The notes under the pieces were generated by a model. It was given only the letters and a program-made list of their open reading frames with translations, searched no databases and had not been told where the DNA came from. Below are positions 9,812 to 20,300 of a stretch of 64,000 nucleotides of DNA, piece after piece. The translations under genes were made by a program, and so were the position numbers. Position 1 is the first letter of the stretch. Each line of letters starts with the position of its first letter. The stretch comes from Aphrocallistes beatrix (Eukaryota; Porifera; Hexactinellida; Sceptrulophora; Aphrocallistidae): assembly GCA_963281255.1 (NCBI GenBank), contig OY725496.1, positions 3,511,723-3,575,722 of the forward strand, read 5' to 3'.

Positions 9812-10613
9812 ATGAAACTTTCTTATTATCTAGATCCATCTCACTTCAAATGGATTTCTATCATTTCAGTTATAACTTTGATATTTTCTTATTTGGCATT
9901 CTACGTGTTGTACTATGGATGCAACCTTGAAAGAGAGCACCACTTAATGACGTGTCCCGTCCTCTACGTCCTTGCATACTTCCCCGTGATGACTGTGTTT
10001 AGATTGAATCTCATTTCATTGTGTTCTGATTGGGGGTTTTGCGAGTTCAAGCGGTCTGTGAGGGACTATCTGGACGATGGGTTGTTCAACACCACTGAAA
10101 CATTCCAACAATTTAACTTAACCGGGTATCCTATACTAACTGAGGAAAAGGACATCTTAGGCGCTATAGTTTACATTTACACTCCAGTTCAGAATTTAGG
10201 AGAATCAAATCAACCTGTATTTATATACTTCCATGGCGGAGGAGGAGCCAGTGGGAATCCATCATACTACGGCGCTACGATAAGATACCTAGCCTTTCAA
10301 ATGGGAATGAAGATCCTAGTACCGTTTCAGCAGAAATCTCCATACGTAGTGTTCCCTTATATAGAAGAGGAATGTTTTAAAGTGACAAGATACCTGCTTG
10401 AGAATGGTGCATCACTAGGAGTAGACCCCACACGTATTTCTATCGGTGGAGACAGCTATGGTGGTCATCTGGCACTGCAATGACGTAGAATTCAAATATT
10501 TCCTTTACGAGAAGATGTATCATGGGTTCACTTTTTTATATCCACCAAAAGTGCACTTCCCAGACACTCTTCAAGCTCTGGATGATGTTGTAGAGTTTGT
10601 TCTCTCTTATTAG
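9812..10613 (+). pseudogene. Arylacetamide deacetylase/NCEH1-like alpha/beta hydrolase, internally deleted
   Basis: An open frame of 223 codons encodes an N-terminal membrane anchor (about residues 17-38). It continues into a hormone-sensitive-lipase-type hydrolase with the oxyanion motif HGGG (141-144) and nucleophile elbow GDSYGG (213-218, Ser215). It stops at 10481, just after the elbow. One frame over, 10479-10613 encodes the normal family C-terminus, with the YHGF catalytic-His motif (His codon at 10521) and a plausible end. The roughly 100-150 residues expected between, including the catalytic acid region, are missing. So it looks like an internal deletion plus frameshift. The family hydrolyses lipid or drug esters at the ER lumen; this copy should be inactive. 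Confidence 0.75.
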
Positions 10614-10965
10614 GTATTCCAATTTATCTCTTAGTTTTAGCATATTTTTAATAGAAAATGTAAAATTCAATTGGATCAATCATTGTGTTAACCCATTGAT
10701 GGACAATCCTCCCCATGTATCATGTATGTAATACATACATAAATTCTTGAATAATATAATTACTAACATTATACCAAAACTGAAAGTGAAAAATGAAATA
10801 TTAGAATGCAAGTTATTCTTTTAGAATTGAACAAATTTGATTTACTAAATTCCTTTAGAATATATGTGTATTTATTTATAACAGATCCTTGTAGAACATA
10901 TTTGCAAAAGGTTATTGAGGCAGGTAAACATTTTACTTGGCTCAATAACTTTGGATTCAAATGTT

Positions 10966-11276
10966 GACAAAATTCCCAACCTCGAATCCTTGATGGAGCA
11001 TGACTCCAAAGGTATTCATTATATTAAAAGATATCCAGTTCAAAAAGACGCACCACTGTCTCCTCTACAAAATGATTCATTTTGATTTTTGAAAAAATGC
11101 CTTTTATGGTAGTTATGAGTATGACCCTTCAAAATCAAAAGTTACCTCAGAAATAGTCTTTTTTTACTTTGGAGCGTCATAACTACATATCTTAAAAGGC
11201 CTTTTAAAAAATTCGAAACCAGTCAATTTGTAGAGGAGAGAGTGGTGTTTTTTTGAACTGAATATCTTTTAATATG
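10966..11276. mobile_element. MITE-like inverted repeat
   Basis: About 50-bp arms face each other: 'ATATTAAAAGATATCCAGTT' at 11021 and its reverse complement ending at 11276. Related sequence ('ACAAAATTCACAACCTCGAT', 'TTTGAAGCGTCATAACTACA') occurs at about 40640-40800, so this is an interspersed family. No coding capacity is seen. Confidence 0.65.
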
Positions 11277-11277
11277 A

Positions 11278-11640
11278 GTGAGAAATAACACAATCTACAT
11301 CGTAGAGAGTACAGGTGTAATTAAACTATTCTCTAAAACAAATAAACTCCTTAGGACCATTCCAAAGCTTTCAGTTTTTTCTCATGGTGTTTTACATTTC
11401 AACTTTAATTCTCAATTGAACTTTCTCATTCCAGATATTCGTAACAAATCTCTCTTCATCTTACCTCCAGAAGGAATCTCATTCATTCAATCTCTTTTAC
11501 TGAATTTGGTTTAAAGAAACCATGTGGCATTGATATTAGTAGGGACGGGTTTATAGTGATAGTCTTCGATAGTGGCTCTGAAGCTATTTTCACATATTCT
11601 GATCTAACATTTCTTCGTATTCACTTGTTATTCATTTGAC
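11278..11640 (+). pseudogene. Possible diverged NHL-like fragment
   Basis: A short frame (11278-11514) and its frameshifted continuation read as propeller-like beta strands: 'NTIYIVESTGVIKLF', 'LNFLIPDIRNKSLFIL', then 'KKPCGIDISRDGFIVIV'. The alternation and the PxGIDI motif recall NHL blades but match none of the seven cluster copies closely. It is weak, and could be an unrelated fragment. Confidence 0.3.
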
Positions 11641-11814
11641 TTAGTAAACATTTACATTGATCGTATTAACAACTTTTTCGTTATATGTAGCTTCTTATAG
11701 TACATTCATAATAGGTTCGAGTGATATTGTCATTGTTGACGAGAATTGTTATGCTTAATTTTCGATTTTCTTGTGATTTAACTGATTTTTGTATTTTGAA
11801 AGTTCTTTGGGATC

Positions 11815-12403
11815 TATAAAGCTTATATAAATATAGACTCCAATCCTATCCACACAGGTAGACATGTGTGGAAAGATATTTTGTAGCACATTGGATTGTT
11901 TTCATCTGTATCAATAGTGATCGATGGATCTTACTGAAGTTGGTCTGTTAAATCCATGGCTCGAATAAATTAGAATGTTCTTTGTCTATCTGGATCTTTT
12001 CCATACTTGTGTCGCTTGCAACCTAAAAGGGGCACACGACACATCCTATATCACGGTAAAATTTCGGAATTTTTTACTCAAACTTCATAGTCTGGAGTAA
12101 ATCAATACGTAAATCCGAAACACGAGAAGTTATTCTTATGCGATTATTTGGCTTACACTTATTTGAGCAATAGTTTAGAGCTTAATTCTGTCTCCATATT
12201 GCTTGAAATATTTTTATCTAACTGCAGTAACGCTCTCGAGTTTCCACCTTTTGTACATAAGTCTATTTTTGTTGCTATTTAATTACGTAAATTCATATTG
12301 AGCCTCTCTTTTGGTAAAATAATCTTCATTGAATGTAAATGTTCTGAACTCTCATATTTCTTCTCATTGTTTTTCTATTTTACTCGCTGAATTGGTTAGA
12401 AGT
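11815..12403 (+). promoter_or_regulatory. Class A NHL 5' flank (copy 4)
   Basis: Homologous to 230-590, 1450-1760 and 3010-3325. Relative to 1456-1760 it lacks about 120 bp between 'CACACGACACAT' and 'CCTATATCACGG'. It ends 'TTTTACTCGCTGAATTGGTT' then AGAAGTATGGC. The conserved spacing to the start codon suggests retained promoter and 5' UTR. Confidence 0.45.
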
Positions 12404-13104
12404 ATGGCTACCAGTAGTGTAGTGTCTATTGAGGCAGTATTCGAACTGGAGATAACCAAAGTTCGAAACGAGATTCAATCCCATTTCGGTGAGTTGGTTA
12501 AGAGTGTTAGAACGATAGAAGCAGAGTTGTTGAAGGAAGTTGATAAAATACTACCCAAGTTTAAAGAGAAAGTGAAAGAAAAAGATAAAATGATATCCAA
12601 ATACCTAGTCTGATGTCACTACAACAAAATATCATGAAGAAAATAGAAAAATCACTCGATAAGATAAAAGGCGAAACGGAAAACTGGGAAATCTCATTTG
12701 CATTCGATAAAAATTTTAATCAGAAAGTGAAACGGCAGGGGCAAGTCTCTATTAAATCTCTTTTTCACAAGCAAATAATTCCTCCAAATGAATACGCCAC
12801 CAAACTCCAACCAGTGAAGAGCTTTGGAAATGTTGGTAAAGCTCCAGGACAGTTTAGTTGTTCTTGGGAGTATTACAATTGATCCAAAGACTAATAATAT
12901 TTACATTTCTGGTCATGAAAACAACAGAGTACAGGCGTTCTCACAGGAATAGACATATTTATTCAAGTTTGGAGATGATGGTCGAATGAAGTCTTCTATA
13001 GGTGTTACTCTCTATCAAGCAAAAGTATTTGTGGTACAATACAGTGGAGACTGTATCCTCGTCTATAATCTGAATGGGACATATATTCAAACTGTTGATG
13101 GAGG
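12404..13104 (+). pseudogene. Coiled-coil/NHL gene, copy 4 (truncated)
   Basis: Has the class A start MATSSVVSIEAVFELEI. The end of the coiled coil is deleted (GATAAAATGATATCC near 12590), and a frameshift near 12868 and an in-frame stop near 12949 (CAGGAATAGACATA) follow. Homology ends near 13100, about two blades into the propeller. The 3' half is absent and a Tc1-like element follows within about 115 bp. Confidence 0.85.
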
Positions 13105-13217
13105 AAAACGATGTAATCATCCATGATGAGTAAGATTTTCCAACTAAAAATGAAACGATAATGTAGATAGTGTTATTATGTATATGTGTGTATCTATTTT
13201 AACGATTGTAGCATGTA

Positions 13218-14155
13218 CACGGCCCAAAAGTCTTGGCCGGTATATTTGATTGGTTATTTTGCTTTTATTTTAAACCATTGCAGTCTATTTTTATCTACTT
13301 TGTTTACTGAATTAATTGTTACTATCCGTAATTTATTCTACTTTCTATTTCAGTTTTATCGGCTATTTTCCATCGTCTGGATTATCCTTCCAAAATGAAT
13401 GTGCCAGATTATGGGATTTCAGTTCGCTCTCAGGTAATTGGAGTGATTGAAGGGGGTTTGGCACAAAAGGAAGTTGCTTTGAGATTGGTAGTTGGAGAAC
13501 TTTCAGTTCAAGGATGGTGGTACAACCATAGAATTGGCACTTCAATGGAAACCAAGCCCCGGTCTGGGCGTCCGAAAAATTTAAGCCGCGTCCCTAAACT
13601 GATTATTACAAATCAATGGGCAAACAATGGCAATCTACAAGAAGGATCTCTAGAAGATTCAAGAATAAGGGTTATTCTATATCAAAATCCACTATATATC
13701 GGCATTTAACTGACAGTCTTGGTGCCCACCCTTATAAACGCCGCAAGTACCCCTGATTACAGATCGAATCAGATAAACGGTATTCGATTCGCTAATGAAC
13801 ATAGGGATTGGACATTTAAGGAGTGGAAAAAGGTTCTCTGGTCGGATGAATCCCCTTTCGAGTTATTCGCATCGCCTAACCAACAAAATGATCGAATATT
13901 GGCAAGAAATTCTGATTCAATAAACCCGGTCAATCCCATGATCAGGCACATTCATTTTGGGAGGATAATCCAGACGATGGAAAATAGCCGATAAAACTGA
14001 AATAGAAAGTAGAATCAAGTAGTTAGCGCATGATAAATTACGAATTGTAACAATGAATTCAGTAAACAAAGTAGATAAAATGAGATAATAATGATTTAAA
14101 AATAAATGCAAAATAACCAATCGAAATATACCGGCCAAGACTTTGGGACATCCTG
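13218..14155 (+). mobile_element. Tc1/mariner-like element with long inverted arms and broken transposase
   Basis: Flanked by TA. The two arms, about 13218-13425 and 13930-14155, are inverted copies of each other. They run from the terminus ('AAAGTCTTGGCCGGTATATT') through to the first codons of the transposase: MNVPDYGI on the plus strand, MNVPDHGI on the minus strand. Open pieces at 13395-13709 and 13719-13994 encode an N-terminal helix-turn-helix ('VIGVIEGGLAQKEVALRL'), an RSGRPK linker, and the start of a DDE domain ('WTFKEWKKVLWSDESPF', first catalytic Asp in SDES). The second Asp and Glu are missing, replaced by the inverted arm. It is non-autonomous. Confidence 0.85.
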
Positions 14156-14295
14156 TATATCTCTTAAGTAATATGCATATAAGTCAATTCATTTGATTAT
14201 TGATGTGCCATGATGACTCTTCATTAGGAAAAAGCTAATATACACTTGGAATTCGAATATTAATTTCCTACGTTCTATCACATATAAGGACAAAG

Positions 14296-15362
14296 CATAG
14301 CCTACTCTAATAATGCCTCACAGTAAAATAACCAAGGATGCGGTAATAGCCGAATGGATTAATACACGATTGGCCTAAAGTCGTCAACCATGCAGAATAG
14401 CCATTAAGAATGTATTACCAGCATATATAAACATGGTATCAAATAACATATATCCGTTGTCAAAATTTCGATTCGTCATCATATCATTGCGCAACAGGTC
14501 ATTTTAAGCACGATTTTGGCAATTTTCTAAGCTGTTTTAACCCTATTTCTAAATGGTATTAAGGTGTGATTTTTGTGTAGAACCAAGATTAGTACGAGTT
14601 GATTTGAAAAATTTAGAATTTTTCAATGGAATGTTGTTACATTCCTGCGTTGCTATGGTAAAGCATTTTGGTCAGTTTGGGCCATATCCTGCAAACTGTA
14701 AGAACTAGGTCTTCAAATTAGATTTTACTTGATAGGCAATTGGCTACTTCCTATTAGGTAATAATACAATTTAAACTTCTAAATTCACAGACTATAGAGT
14801 TATGAGACAATTTAGTGTTTTGGCCACATTCTTAAAATCAACCCATAACTCAAAACTCGTTGAATTTAGAAGTTCAAGTTGTATTATCACCTAATAGGAA
14901 GTAGGACATTGCCTATCAAACACGATCGAATTTGAAGATCTAGCTACTACAGTTTGCACGAAATGGCCCAAACTGACCAAAATGCTTTACCATAGCAACG
15001 CAAGAATGTAACAACATTCCATTGAAAAATTCTAAATTTTTCAAATCAACTCGTACTAATCTTGGTTCTACACAAAAATCACACCTTAATATCATTTAGA
15101 AATAGGATTAAAACAGCTTAGAAAATTGCCAAAATCGTGCTTAAAATGACCTGTTGCGCAATGATATGATGACGAATCGAAATTTTGACAACGGATATAT
15201 GTACTTTGATACCCTGTTTATATATGCTGGTCATACATTCTTAATGGCTATTCTGCATGGTTAACGATTTCAGGCTAATCGTGTATTAATCCATTCGGCT
15301 ATTACTTCATCCCTAGTCCATGATTGTCAGTCTACTGTGAGGCATTATTAGAGTAGGCTATG
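14296..15362. mobile_element. 1.07-kb palindromic (foldback) element with 7-bp target duplication
   Basis: Two arms of about 500 bp (14296-14815 and 14835-15362) are near-identical reverse complements; the centre is near 14825. The termini are CATAGCCTACTC and GAGTAGGCTATG. Exact GACAAAG duplications flank it (14289-14295 and 15363-15369). No ORF is retained. The CATAG terminus and 7-bp duplication match the two P-like elements at 29770 and 33403, so it is probably mobilised by the same transposase type. A partial relative of the arm appears at 52585-52670. Confidence 0.9.
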
Positions 15363-15419
15363 GACAAAGTTATGCTCGAAAAGGAAATTTCTAATTATTA
15401 AAAAGGTTTAGTGTTGAGA

Positions 15420-15768
15420 ATGAGAGTAAGGTAGACAGTGATGTGATCTAAAATGTGTTTCACTCCCAATTTAATCGGACTTGCCCCACTCTCTTTAATT
15501 TGAAATTTAAACATAATCATCGAACGGACGCGGCTGCATAGTTCCGACTCCCCAGTGGGTCCGGAAGCTGACAACATTTGTTTTATGATATGTCCAGATT
15601 CTTCAATCTCTATGGAAGAATCTGGACATATAGTATTTATATATCAAAGTAATACTCTTCATATGACGATCAAAATTTAAATTGGTTTGGGGGCCCCTTA
15701 CTTCACATAGTGGCTGCCTATGGTCCTTACCTGATTTAAATTTAACATTCATTTTATTAACTTAGAAT
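15420..15768 (+). promoter_or_regulatory. Class B NHL 5' flank with perfect 16-bp-arm hairpin (copy 5)
   Basis: Carries TATGTCCAGATTCTTC (15589-15604) and its exact reverse complement GAAGAATCTGGACATA (15615-15630), then a TATA-like TATCAAA at 15642. The same hairpin with one change precedes copy 3. It ends TTAACTTAG before AATATGGC. Regulatory function is inferred only from conservation between copies. Confidence 0.5.
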
Positions 15769-16971
15769 ATGGCTGCCAGTAGTGTACTCACAATTGGAAC
15801 AGAATTCGAACTAGAGCTAGCTAAAGTTCGAAACGAAATACAATCACATTTCGGTGAGTTGGTTAAGAGTGTTAGAACGAGAGAAGCAGAATTGTTAAAG
15901 GAAGTTGATACAATATTGACCAAGTTTAAAGAGAAAGTGAAAGAAAAAGATAAAATGAAGATAGAACTTGATAAAACTAAACAATTAATCCAACAGAATA
16001 TCCAGTTACCTGGTCTGATGTCACTTCAACAAGATTTCATGAAGAAAATAGAAGAGTCACTCGATAAGATAAAAAGCGAATTGGAAAACTGGAAAATCTC
16101 ATTTATATTCGATAAAAGTTTGAATCAGAATGTGAAACGACAGGGACTAGTCTCTATTAAATCTCTTTTTCACAAACAAAATATTCCTCCAATTGATTAC
16201 GCCACCAAACTCCAACCAGTGAAGTGCTTTGGAAGTGTAGGTAATGCTCCAAGACAGTTTAGTGGACCATGGAGTATCGCTTTTGATCCTACTGCTAATA
16301 ATATTTATATATCTGATCATAGCAACAACAGAGTACAGGTGTTCTCACAAGAATGGACATATTTATTCAAATTTGATGATGATAACTGTATGAATTCTCC
16401 TATAGGTATTATTATCTATCAAGAAAAGGTATTTGTAGTACAATACAGTGGAGACTGTATACTCGTCTATAATCTGAATGGGACCTATATTCAAACCGTT
16501 GGTGAAGGACAGCTAACTAGTCCTTACGGCATTGATATCAATAAGGTAAATGGTGACATATACGTTTGTGATACTGGTAATAATCGTATTCAGGTGTTCA
16601 CTCAAGAGTTCAACTTGAAAGCTTCTCTCTTTGGAGATGTATTGAAACAGCCATATGACATTAACCTGACTGAAGATTCAATATTTGTACTAGATTCCAA
16701 TGATCCATGCTTGCATATTTATAATTACAATCTTGTGCTAATCAGGAATATCATTAAGAGATCTTCTCAATACGTCTTTTGCTTAGACAGTGTGGACAAT
16801 ATTTGTATGACTGATTATAACTCCGGCCGTATAATGGTGTTTAATATTGAGGGCATTCTCATCCACCAATTTGGTAGATTTACACATCCGAGGGGAATCG
16901 CTATTACTAACAACAGTAATGTTATCATCTGCAGTGATACTCCTGCTGGTAACTGTATTCAGATTTGGTAG
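15769..16971 (+). CDS. Coiled-coil/NHL-repeat protein, copy 5 (intact)
   Basis: Intact single-exon frame of 400 codons. It begins MAASSVLTIGTEFELEL and has the family plan: coiled coil about 10-110, linker, six NHL blades with NNRVQVF and NNRIQVF signatures, terminal CIQIW. Blades 3-5 match copies 3 and 7 almost base for base, whereas blades 1-2 are its own (PWSIAFDPTANNIYISDHSNN, FDDDNCMNSP). The 3' flank is shared with copy 2. No RING or B-box is present. Function unknown. Confidence 0.9.
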   Translation: MAASSVLTIGTEFELELAKVRNEIQSHFGELVKSVRTREAELLKEVDTILTKFKEKVKEKDKMKIELDKTKQLIQQNIQLPGLMSLQQDFMKKIEESLDKIKSELENWKISFIFDKSLNQNVKRQGLVSIKSLFHKQNIPPIDYATKLQPVKCFGSVGNAPRQFSGPWSIAFDPTANNIYISDHSNNRVQVFSQEWTYLFKFDDDNCMNSPIGIIIYQEKVFVVQYSGDCILVYNLNGTYIQTVGEGQLTSPYGIDINKVNGDIYVCDTGNNRIQVFTQEFNLKASLFGDVLKQPYDINLTEDSIFVLDSNDPCLHIYNYNLVLIRNIIKRSSQYVFCLDSVDNICMTDYNSGRIMVFNIEGILIHQFGRFTHPRGIAITNNSNVIICSDTPAGNCIQIW

Positions 16972-17391
16972 TTATTATTTGATAATTGTGATTAAGAATC
17001 TTTTTCTTTTTGAGTATTTCATTGATAAATCAGTTTCCTAATAACTGATTATTTTATGTTTTTGTATTATCCTCTTTACTTTTTTGTTGAAATGAATTCA
17101 ATCGTTGTGTTTAGATTTTTTAGATAATAATACCTATCCTATACGTGTACTAGTTGAAATTTCCTTTGTGCCTCAGATGAGATTCAAGTATGGTTGTGAA
17201 ATTATATTTGTAATTGCTTTTAATTTTATTGAATTGACCATGGAAGTTTTTTAAAACAAAATTGTAAATACTACCTATAATAGAATAGGCATTGAGATCT
17301 CGCTTCTAGCTAAAATACAATTTGTTTAATGGTGTGACATCTGCATTTGCCTACTAAAGTGAGGATATTTGAAACAATGTTTCCGATTATA

Positions 17392-17815
17392 CAGGGTGTT
17401 TCATTGATTACACACAAAAGTAAATTGCTTTCATTTCATTTGTGATTGAGATAATTTAGTTATTTTGGTTGCTTTTGAAAGGAAATCCTTTGACATTTAT
17501 GAAAAACAATGAAGCAAACCGTTGGAATAAAAGTAAATTATTTCAAAACATCATTAATATGGGATAACTCATTTCCGATTAAGTCATTTTGGGTGGGTAA
17601 ACCTTAGAAGTGTGGGGTAGTCTTGAATAGGACTGATTTTTATGGTAGAATTCCACCATCTTGATCTTCTTTTGTTTGTCATCTAGCTTGTCCATTTTGC
17701 TGTCACACAAATGTCAGAAGGTGCTAAACAACATCGTAAAAGGGGAAGATGATTAGTAGAATATTTACCTAGTAATTTCAAATTATTTTCGTGATACAAT
17801 CGCTGAAACACCCTG
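17392..17815. mobile_element. MITE with CAGGGTGTTTCA ends, TA target site
   Basis: Begins CAGGGTGTTTCATTG and ends TGAAACACCCTG, flanked by TA. The duplicate flank of copy 2 at about 7412 reads 'CCGATTATAACTGTGGCC' straight through and is the empty site. It is 424 bp with no transposase. The reciprocal element at 6822 is absent here. Confidence 0.88.
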
Positions 17816-18022
17816 TAACTGTGGCCTTAGACTACAATAAATATGAAAGGTCGTAAACCTATGTGCTCTTGAGTTTCTATCATTTGTAAATATATTTTAA
17901 TTGTCTATTTGATCAAATTTCTTTTGGTAAAATACCCCCATTGAATGTAGGATTTCTGAACTCTCATAGCCTAATATTTCTTCTGATTGTATTTCTATTT
18001 TACTCACTAATGATATCAGAAG

Positions 18023-18230
18023 TATGGCTACCAATAATGTAATGTCTATTGAGACATAATTCCTACTGGAGACAACCAAAGTTAGAAACGAGATTTAATC
18101 ACATTTCAGTGAGTTGGTGAGAGTTAGAACTAGAGAAGCAGAGTTAATAGAAGAAATTGATGCAATCTTGGTAGGATTTAAAGAGAAAGTAAAAGAAAAG
18201 GATAAAATGAAGGTAGTAATCACTATAAAT
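18023..18230 (+). pseudogene. Coiled-coil/NHL gene, copy 6 (N-terminal fragment)
   Basis: Class A 5' flank (from about 17930) and about 70 codons of the coiled coil, with two early in-frame stops (TAA near 18057 and 18096) and small deletions. Homology ends near 18215 ('GATAAAATGAAGGTAGTAAT'). No propeller is left. Confidence 0.85.
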
Positions 18231-18379
18231 CTATTCCCTCCGCACTCTATTTTGTTACTAAAATGTCAAATTAGTAATTAATTAAAGATGATAATATATT
18301 TTTAATTTTTAAAGGAAGCTCTATATTTTGAAAAATAAAGCTTCACATATTCTTTGAGAAAAGATTTGAAACTGATTTC

Positions 18380-18537
18380 ACAAAATTTATTAATTATCGG
18401 TTCCGCTATAAAAGTAATATTCTTCATGATGATAAAAATTAAAATAAGTTTGGAGGTAACTGCCCCCTTGCCTACCATAGTGACTATGCCCTTGGTCCTT
18501 TAATATGTGATTCGATTCGATTTAATTCGAATATATA
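18380..18537 (+). promoter_or_regulatory. Class B NHL 5' flank split by a MITE (copy 7)
   Basis: Matches the copy 2 flank ('TATCGGTTCCGCTATAAAAG', TATA-like at 18407) up to TTCGAATATA. The rest of the flank resumes after the MITE, at about 19020, with 'TATTAACTTAGAAAATGGCT'. Confidence 0.5.
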
Positions 18538-19012
18538 CAGTACCCGGACAAAAATATTCGACCAGCACGAAAATCTCCATACAAATAGTATTAAAGCGGG
18601 TTATTCTTAGAAGAATATGTACTTAAACTGTCAGAGAGACTCTATTTTTATTCCCAACTCGTAATCAACACATTCTAATTACTCAGAATTGAAAGCCTCC
18701 ACTCAATTTACTAACTCCCAAGTTTTAAAATATCCACCTTTGATACCTGATGCTACTTGTCCCTCGTCACAGCCATTAAATATGGTGGCGGTTGGTGACA
18801 CAAAATAGCACAGGTTGATAATTTTCTACATGAGAATAAGTATATGTGTTTAAAATTTCATAAATAAGTAATTCAGATATGTAGTTTATTATATTTTTCA
18901 AAAGATGTAATATTTCTTACAGTTTAAGTACATATTCTTTCATGAATAGATCCACTTTAATGCTATTTGTATGGATGTTTTCGTGGTGGTCGAATACTTT
19001 TGTCCAGGTAGT
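18538..19012. mobile_element. Tc1-type MITE inserted just upstream of NHL copy 7
   Basis: Inverted arms of about 90 bp: 'GGACAAAAATATTCGACCAG' at the left against the reverse complement of 'GGTCGAATACTTTTGTCC' at the right, both continuing through 'AGAATATGTACTTAAACTGT'. It separates the conserved TATA-like block from the start codon 30 bp downstream. No ORF is seen. Confidence 0.8.
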
Positions 19013-19042
19013 AAATATATATATGCTATATTAACTTAGAAA

Positions 19043-20237
19043 ATGGCTACCAGTAGTGTAGCCGCCTCTGAAACAGAATTCGAACTAGAGCTAGCTAAAG
19101 TTCGAAACGAGATTCAATCGCATTTCGGTGAGTTGGTTAAGAGTGTTAGAATGAGAGAATCAGAGTTGTTGAAGGAAGTTGATACAATACTGACCAAGTT
19201 TAAAGAGAAAGTAAAAGAAAAAGATAAAATGAAGATAGAACTTGATAAAACTAAACAGTTAATCCAACAGAATATCCAGTTACCTGGTCTGATGTCACTA
19301 CAACAAGATATCATGAAGAAAATAAGAAGAGTCACTCGATAAGATTAAAGGCGAAATAGAAAACTGGGAAATTTCATTTACATTCGATACAAATTTGGAT
19401 CCGAATGTGAAACAACAGGGACAAGTCTCTATTAAATCTCCTTTTCACAAACAAAAAATTCCTCCTATTGATTACGCCACCAAACTCCAACCAGTGAAGA
19501 GCTTTGGAAGTGTAGGTACTGGACTAGCTCAGTTTAGTGATCCATGGAGTATTGCTATTGATTTTGATAATTATATTTACATATCTGATCATATTAACAA
19601 CAGAGTACAGGTGTTCTCACAAGAATGTACATATTTATACAAGATTGGAGATGATAGTCGTATGAATTCTCCTATTGGTATTACTATCTATCATGGAAAA
19701 GTATTTGTGTTACAACTCAATGGAAACTGTATACTCATCTATAATCTGAATGGGACCTATATTCAAACCGTTGGTGAAGGACAGCTAACTAGTCCTTATG
19801 GCATTGATATCAATAAGGTAAATGGTGACATATACGTTTGTGATACTGGTAATAATCGTATTCAGGTGTTCACTCAAGAGTTCAACTTGAAAGCTTCTCT
19901 CTTTGGAGATGTCTTGAAACAGCCATATGACATTAACCTGACTGAAGATTCAATATTTGTATTAGATGCTAGAGATCCTTGTATGCATATTTATAATTAC
20001 AGTCTTGTGCTAATCAGGAATATCGTTAAGAGATTTTCTCAATACGTCTTTTGCGTAGACAGCGTAAACAATATTTGTATGACAGATTATAACTCCGGCC
20101 GTATAATGATGTTTGATATTGAAGGTACTCTCATCCACCAATTTGGTAGATTTACACATCCAAGGAACGGACATATTTTGGAACGGACATATTTTGATCA
20201 AATCATTCTCGAACAGGCCCCATTCAGATTCTTCTGA
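19043..20237 (+). pseudogene. Coiled-coil/NHL gene, copy 7 (frameshifted, chimeric end)
   Basis: Class B start. A single extra A near 19323 (AAAATAAGAAGAG for AAAATAGAAGAG) shifts the frame after the coiled coil. The propeller is then open from 19395. Near 20164 homology stops in the last blade; the normal ending is replaced by an unrelated tail containing a duplicated GGAACGGACATATTTTG. The single frameshift could be a sequencing error, but the missing last strand would still be abnormal. Confidence 0.8.
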
Positions 20238-20300
20238 AGATTTACTTTTTGGTAGCCTATGAGATTAGCTTCATAGTTATTGAATAGGGACAGCCAGTCA

